Positions 16,623-19,783 of a stretch of DNA of 19,783 bases are shown one piece after another. The stretch is taken from positions 1 through 19,783 of the forward strand of contig CABSLV010000029.1 in NCBI GenBank assembly GCA_902478645.1, given 5' to 3'. How positions within the stretch are numbered: position 1 is the stretch's first letter; every line of letters starts with the position of its first letter. The position numbers and the translations under genes are program-made. The notes below the pieces were generated by a model. The model searched no databases, was not told where the DNA came from, and saw only the letters and a list, made by a program, of their open reading frames with translations. The DNA is from an uncultured Flavobacteriales bacterium. GTDB lineage: Bacteria > Bacteroidota > Bacteroidia > Flavobacteriales > UBA1820.

Positions 16623-16847
16623 CAAAACCGTGCACAACTCTCCGACGTGGCGCTGGCCAACATCGAGGCTTTGGCAAATGCGGAGCTTACGGAAGGTTGC
16701 GACAATACCACTCCCGGGGTTTGTTGGAATGAAGAGACGATAGTGTTTCCGTATGGTTTTACCGGTCTTGCTTGCATTTTCACTAATGATCTTGATGTGT
16801 ATTGTACAGGGAATTATGTGGATCCTACTACAGGACAATGGCATTAA
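16623..16847 (+). pseudogene. NVEALA gene lacking start codon and signal peptide
   Basis: From 16623 the frame encodes QNRAQLSDVALANIEALA, the conserved NVEALA-family core, followed by a 57-residue tail with four Cys (in EGCDN, GVCWN, LACIF and VYCTG), ending in TAA at 16847. The body is open and undamaged. Upstream, where the intact copy at 19461 has an ATG and signal peptide, this copy has only the promoter/hairpin element; the frame can be extended to a GTG at 16539 or 16593 but through promoter sequence, giving no signal peptide. I therefore call it a copy with its head removed. A 53-nt core (16623-16675) matches 19533-19585 at 51 positions. It ends 21 nt before the first propeller gene. 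It may be inactive, or a store of sequence for recombination. Confidence 0.65.
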
Positions 16848-16868
16848 ATTAATATCTGTTTCGCAGCA

Positions 16869-18008
16869 ATGAGGTATTTATCCTTTATCCTCTGTTTTGT
16901 GTTTTGCTTCGGTTGCGGGCGCCCGTCCGAAACACAGGTCGATACGATGTGTTTCGACCTCGACAAATTGTCCGACGATGTTCGCTTTTCCGACCTGTTT
17001 GAACGGGTCGATCTTATTCCCTTGGAAACCTCGGACAGTAGTTTGCTGACCCCGGCAGTAATCCTTGCGGCGTATCATGATACTATCTATGTGATGGATT
17101 TTATGCAAAACAAAGACATAAAGGTGTATGATCCGCAAGGGAAATACCTCTATTCGTTGTGTAGCCGGGGAGGGGGGCCGGATGATTATATCGCGGCGAT
17201 GAATATTTCGATAAACCCTTTTACAGGTCATTTTGAACTGCTGGAGAACAACAATGTATTGGATGTTTACCGGCGGAAGGATGGAAAGAAGATGCGAAAG
17301 TTGGAACTCGGCTCGGAGCGCTTTCCTGCTCCCGCCCAACAATGTTTCGCTTTGGAGGAAGGAAAGTATGCGGTATTCTCATCTTTCTCGGCTCAGGACA
17401 ATGTGCTGCTTTATGACGCGGATACAGACCGTCGCTCTTTGCTTACCAAGCCCTCGGCCGAAAATATAATTGCGGCGGGTAGGAATTATACTTTTACGGC
17501 ATTCCGTCGCCAACCCAGTGGGATACTTACCGTAAATGCTGTTGCCGACCGGATGATCTATCGCTATGATCGAGGCGAAATATCTCCATATATAGAATTG
17601 GATTTCGGACAGCGGCACAACATGGATCATTATATTTCCGACGAGACTTCGCCGACGGATATAAAAAATATCCTGAAGGAACATCAAACGGAAATCGTTT
17701 CCAGTGTTTTTCCTCCTCTGATTTGGAATGATCGCTTTTTGTGTACGGTTGTTATGAACGGGGAAAATTATACGCTGTTCTCCGGGATGCCGGACGGGGA
17801 GAATGTTTGTTTTAAGACCACTTCCGAAGGCCTTACCCTGTCCACGGGAGGTTTCTTGGATGGGGAAGTGCTGTATTTGGCGGTTCCGGTGGATTACTTG
17901 GACAAGTATGTGTCGGAGGCTGTTTTGGATGAGGAAAATCGGGCAATCTTGCGTAGCCTTTCACCGGAAGACAATCCTGTGGTGCTTCGGTATGTGCTGA
18001 AAGAGTAA
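16869..18008 (+). CDS. 6-bladed beta-propeller lipoprotein (first)
   Basis: The 379-residue protein has a hydrophobic signal ending CFGCG (Cys16), a somewhat unusual lipobox with Phe at -2. The mature part resembles the Bacteroidales 6-bladed beta-propeller family (BF3526-like, DUF4934 type): the opening VRFSDLFERVDLIPLETSDSS, the blade strands TIYVMDFMQNKDIKVYDPQGKYLYSL, the conserved turn RGGGPDDYI, and repeats of similar spacing to the end. Family members are exported lipoproteins of unknown function, often next to NVEALA genes. Here it begins 21 nt after the truncated NVEALA copy and probably shares its promoter element. No catalytic motif is visible; a ligand- or partner-binding role is the usual expectation for this fold. 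Confidence 0.85.
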   Translation: MRYLSFILCFVFCFGCGRPSETQVDTMCFDLDKLSDDVRFSDLFERVDLIPLETSDSSLLTPAVILAAYHDTIYVMDFMQNKDIKVYDPQGKYLYSLCSRGGGPDDYIAAMNISINPFTGHFELLENNNVLDVYRRKDGKKMRKLELGSERFPAPAQQCFALEEGKYAVFSSFSAQDNVLLYDADTDRRSLLTKPSAENIIAAGRNYTFTAFRRQPSGILTVNAVADRMIYRYDRGEISPYIELDFGQRHNMDHYISDETSPTDIKNILKEHQTEIVSSVFPPLIWNDRFLCTVVMNGENYTLFSGMPDGENVCFKTTSEGLTLSTGGFLDGEVLYLAVPVDYLDKYVSEAVLDEENRAILRSLSPEDNPVVLRYVLKE

Positions 18009-18026
18009 AAGGAAAAGAGAATTTGC

Positions 18027-18074
18027 TTGACGTTCTCGTGTTTTTTCATTTTATTTGGTGTGTGGAATACACCG
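18027..18074 (+). promoter_or_regulatory. Promoter-like element B with downstream hairpin
   Basis: CTTG (18027-18030), 20 nt, TTTATTTG (18051-18058), then GGTGT (18058-18062) and ACACC (18070-18074) around a 7-nt loop. Boxes, spacer length, T-run and hairpin arms are the same as in element A. It lies about 70 nt before the second propeller gene. No NVEALA coding sequence follows it, in contrast to element A. Confidence 0.5.
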
Positions 18075-18144
18075 ATAAGGAGAGGGGATAATGCCCAGGA
18101 GGGGTAGAGCATTTTCGATGCCTAGAATGATATTGTGATAATCT

Positions 18145-19362
18145 ATGTGGAAGTATATAGCAAAAACAGTTTTTTTTTCAGGCGTCCTTTTCTTTTTTGT
18201 CGGTTGTTCGGAAAAAGAATACGGTAGCACGGAAGAAATGTTTGCCGACCTTCCCCGGTATGCTCTTGAGGAGGGGCAAAAACTCCCGATAGATTTGGTC
18301 GGGGCTTTTGTGCGGGAATTTGCCGTGTGCGGTCCGTATTTGGTGACCAGCCATGCGGGGATGTTGGATTACGGCTTGGGGATATACGATCTCCGGACGG
18401 GGGAACTGGTCAAGAAAGCGGCATTTCACGGTGATGGTCCGGACGAGTACAATCTTGTAACGTCTTTGGAGCCGTTCAACGACAGTGTGTTTTATATTTC
18501 TACTAATAATGGGAAAAACCATGTCGCTTTTTACAATCTGCATCACCTGCAGGATGAGGATGTTTTCCGTCCGTTTTACTACATAGACCGTTTCGAAGTG
18601 AGCCGGAAAGAGAAAGAAGCTTTGGGAGAATACGGCGGTTCGATGCTTTTTCCTGTGGTTTGCACGCCGGATACGACCTTGGTATCCCGAGCTTATGAGG
18701 CGACCCGAACGAAGATGCTGGCGGTGTACAATCCTCGGGAAGAACTGCCTCGTTATTGCATCGACTATCCTTCCAGCCCACAGCAAACAAAGGAAGACCA
18801 GTTGCATCCGGCGGCCAAATATGCCATGTACCAGAGTTTCCTGGGTATCAACGACCGGGGGGACAAGGTGTTCAATGTGTTTATTTCGGCGGATATCATC
18901 CATTTTTATCGGCTCAAGGATGGTGAGTTGAAGCCGTACAGGCAGTATGAGTATTCCGCCACGAGTGCCAAAACGGACGGGAATTCGTACGGGATGTTTG
19001 CAGGCAAATCGGGGACTTATCACCAGCGGGTACATTGGCACGATGGCCGGGTGTATGTCTTGTCCAATGGCGGCCTTACCTACAACGATCGCCGTTCCTT
19101 GGAGTGGCGCCAGTCGGATCGTATGGAGCAGGGGGAAAAAGAAGAAACCTTCATGAAGATGTTGGTGTTCAGCGATGAAGGAAAGCCATTGCACACACTT
19201 TATCTCGATGTGAACCCGGACGATTTCCGTTTTTCGGGAGATACGCTCTATGTACTGCGCACCAATGGGCTGGGCGACCGTGAAATCCTGTCGTATAACA
19301 TGAGGAACATGAAACCGCTCGAGGAGTCGTCCATACTGCTGGCGAAAAGGGGTAGAGGATAG
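18145..19362 (+). CDS. 6-bladed beta-propeller lipoprotein (second, TolB-like)
   Basis: The 405-residue protein has a lipoprotein signal ending FFFVGC (Cys21). The body is a second beta-propeller of the Bacteroidales BF3526/TolB-like type: repeated strand patterns such as LGIYDLRTGELVKKAAFHG, the turn GDGPDEYN that parallels GGGPDDY in the first propeller, and late blades around VYVLSNGGLTYNDRRSLEW. It is only distantly similar to its neighbour, so it is not a recent duplicate. It sits behind promoter-like element B and 98 nt before the intact NVEALA gene. Function is unknown; an outer-surface or periplasmic binding partner of the NVEALA products is a guess from repeated co-location. Confidence 0.82.
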   Translation: MWKYIAKTVFFSGVLFFFVGCSEKEYGSTEEMFADLPRYALEEGQKLPIDLVGAFVREFAVCGPYLVTSHAGMLDYGLGIYDLRTGELVKKAAFHGDGPDEYNLVTSLEPFNDSVFYISTNNGKNHVAFYNLHHLQDEDVFRPFYYIDRFEVSRKEKEALGEYGGSMLFPVVCTPDTTLVSRAYEATRTKMLAVYNPREELPRYCIDYPSSPQQTKEDQLHPAAKYAMYQSFLGINDRGDKVFNVFISADIIHFYRLKDGELKPYRQYEYSATSAKTDGNSYGMFAGKSGTYHQRVHWHDGRVYVLSNGGLTYNDRRSLEWRQSDRMEQGEKEETFMKMLVFSDEGKPLHTLYLDVNPDDFRFSGDTLYVLRTNGLGDREILSYNMRNMKPLEESSILLAKRGRG

Positions 19363-19393
19363 TAAAACAAATCGTGTTAAAATTTTCAGAACA

Positions 19394-19430
19394 CTTGACA
19401 AAGGGTGAAATTTTTGTTTTCTTTATCTTG
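19394..19430 (+). promoter_or_regulatory. Promoter-like region C before the intact NVEALA gene
   Basis: The region shares GTGTTAAA, CTTGACA (19394-19400) and a T-rich block with element A, and ends in TATCTTG (19424-19430). Spacing between the boxes is about five nt longer than in elements A and B, and no GGTGT/ACACC hairpin follows. It is probably the promoter of the gene at 19461, but the box assignment is weak. Confidence 0.4.
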
Positions 19431-19460
19431 TTAAAGAAAGTCAAAATAAAAACTATAACC

Positions 19461-19730
19461 ATGAAAAAGAAAGTAACCCTTCTTTGCGCAGTAGCAGCAA
19501 TGGGTATTGCTGCAGCTGCTGGTGTTTCTCTCCAAAACCGTACACAACTCTCCGACGTGGCGCTGGCCAATATCGAGGCTTTGGCTTCGGGAGAAGGGGA
19601 GATTATTATAGATGGCACATGTCATATATTTGATACCGTACAAAGGTGTGTGTGGCTCAATGAGGATAAAGTAGTTGAGTATTGGGTCAATGGAGAGTGG
19701 GTAATTCCTCCTGAGATAGGATATGAGTAA
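19461..19730 (+). CDS. NVEALA-family small exported protein
   Basis: This 89-residue protein starts with a clear Sec signal peptide (MKKKVTLLCAVAAMGIAAAA) followed by the family core QNRTQLSDVALANIEALAS, whose ANIEALA is the variant of the NVEALA signature. The tail of about 45 residues has two Cys (DGTCHIF and QRCVWLN) and is unrelated to the tail of the copy at 16623. I recall NVEALA as a Bacteroidales family of small exported proteins with no established function. The in-frame extension to 19374 runs through the promoter region, so I take the ATG at 19461. Its stop overlaps the start of the next frame by 8 nt, suggesting a translationally linked pair. Confidence 0.88.
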   Translation: MKKKVTLLCAVAAMGIAAAAGVSLQNRTQLSDVALANIEALASGEGEIIIDGTCHIFDTVQRCVWLNEDKVVEYWVNGEWVIPPEIGYE

Positions 19731-19783
19731 AAATATGCGTATCCGAAGGATTTCGTTCATCCTCTTGCTGGGTGGCATGGGGA
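19723..19783 (+). CDS. Start of an exported or membrane protein, cut by the window edge
   Basis: An ATG at 19723 opens MSKNMRIRRISFILLLGGMG, and the frame runs off the window. The basic residues followed by a hydrophobic run look like a signal peptide or lipoprotein signal. A second in-frame ATG at 19735 would give MRIRRISF as start. The frame overlaps the NVEALA stop codon. By context this may be a third propeller lipoprotein, but only 20 codons are visible. Confidence 0.55.
   Translation, partial: MSKNMRIRRISFILLLGGMG

Noticed and set aside
18075..18144. A remnant NVEALA gene behind element B
   Set aside because: I looked for the 53-nt core between element B and the second propeller start and found no convincing match, so only the promoter module is reported.
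18178..19401. A 407-codon minus-strand frame opposite the second propeller
   Set aside because: The propeller gene on the plus strand is well supported by its signal and blade pattern; the antisense frame is a shadow.

Overview
The window looks like chromosome from a moderately GC-rich member of the Bacteroidales (Bacteroidota). An Alistipes-like or other Rikenellaceae genome would fit, but this is inferred from family content and base composition and was not searched. The evidence is: Bacteroidota-type promoters (TTTG, about 20 nt, TAnnTTTG) seen several times; a single-chain PurL of 1232 residues; and a locus of NVEALA-type small exported proteins with 6-bladed beta-propeller lipoproteins, a combination I know only from Bacteroidales.

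Positions 1-245 hold at least 2.8 copies of an 85-bp tandem repeat. Only the last copy has a consensus promoter, and it sits just in front of kdsD. From 289 to 10909 all genes lie on the plus strand and are mostly core functions: kdsD (arabinose-5-phosphate isomerase, KDO synthesis), tatC (Tat translocase), lptB (LPS-transport ATPase), a D-Ala-D-Ala carboxypeptidase (PBP4/DacB type), purL behind its own promoter, a small membrane-anchored protein, a YggS/PLPBP protein, and a DEDDh exonuclease fused to a GIY-YIG domain. The first four concern the cell envelope and are closely spaced after tatC.

From 11015 to 14007 the genes are on the minus strand: a TPR-like lipoprotein, an AT-rich gene that appears frameshifted in an A7 tract two bases-triplets from its start yet keeps a consensus promoter, a secreted protein of unknown family, and a lipoprotein of unknown family. 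A 473-bp non-coding stretch (14008-14480) containing small palindromes separates these from the last block.

From 14481 to the end the plus strand carries an exported-peptide locus: a transglutaminase-like lipoprotein with a discoidin-like C-terminus; a 'decapitated' NVEALA gene that keeps its conserved core and variable Cys-containing tail but has lost start and signal peptide; two 6-bladed beta-propeller lipoproteins; an intact NVEALA gene; and the first 20 codons of a further gene overlapping it. Two promoter-like elements with the same downstream hairpin (16559-16606 and 18027-18074) and a 53-nt core shared almost exactly by both NVEALA genes tie the block together. This locus, with a conserved leader joined to unrelated tails, is the most interesting part of the window.
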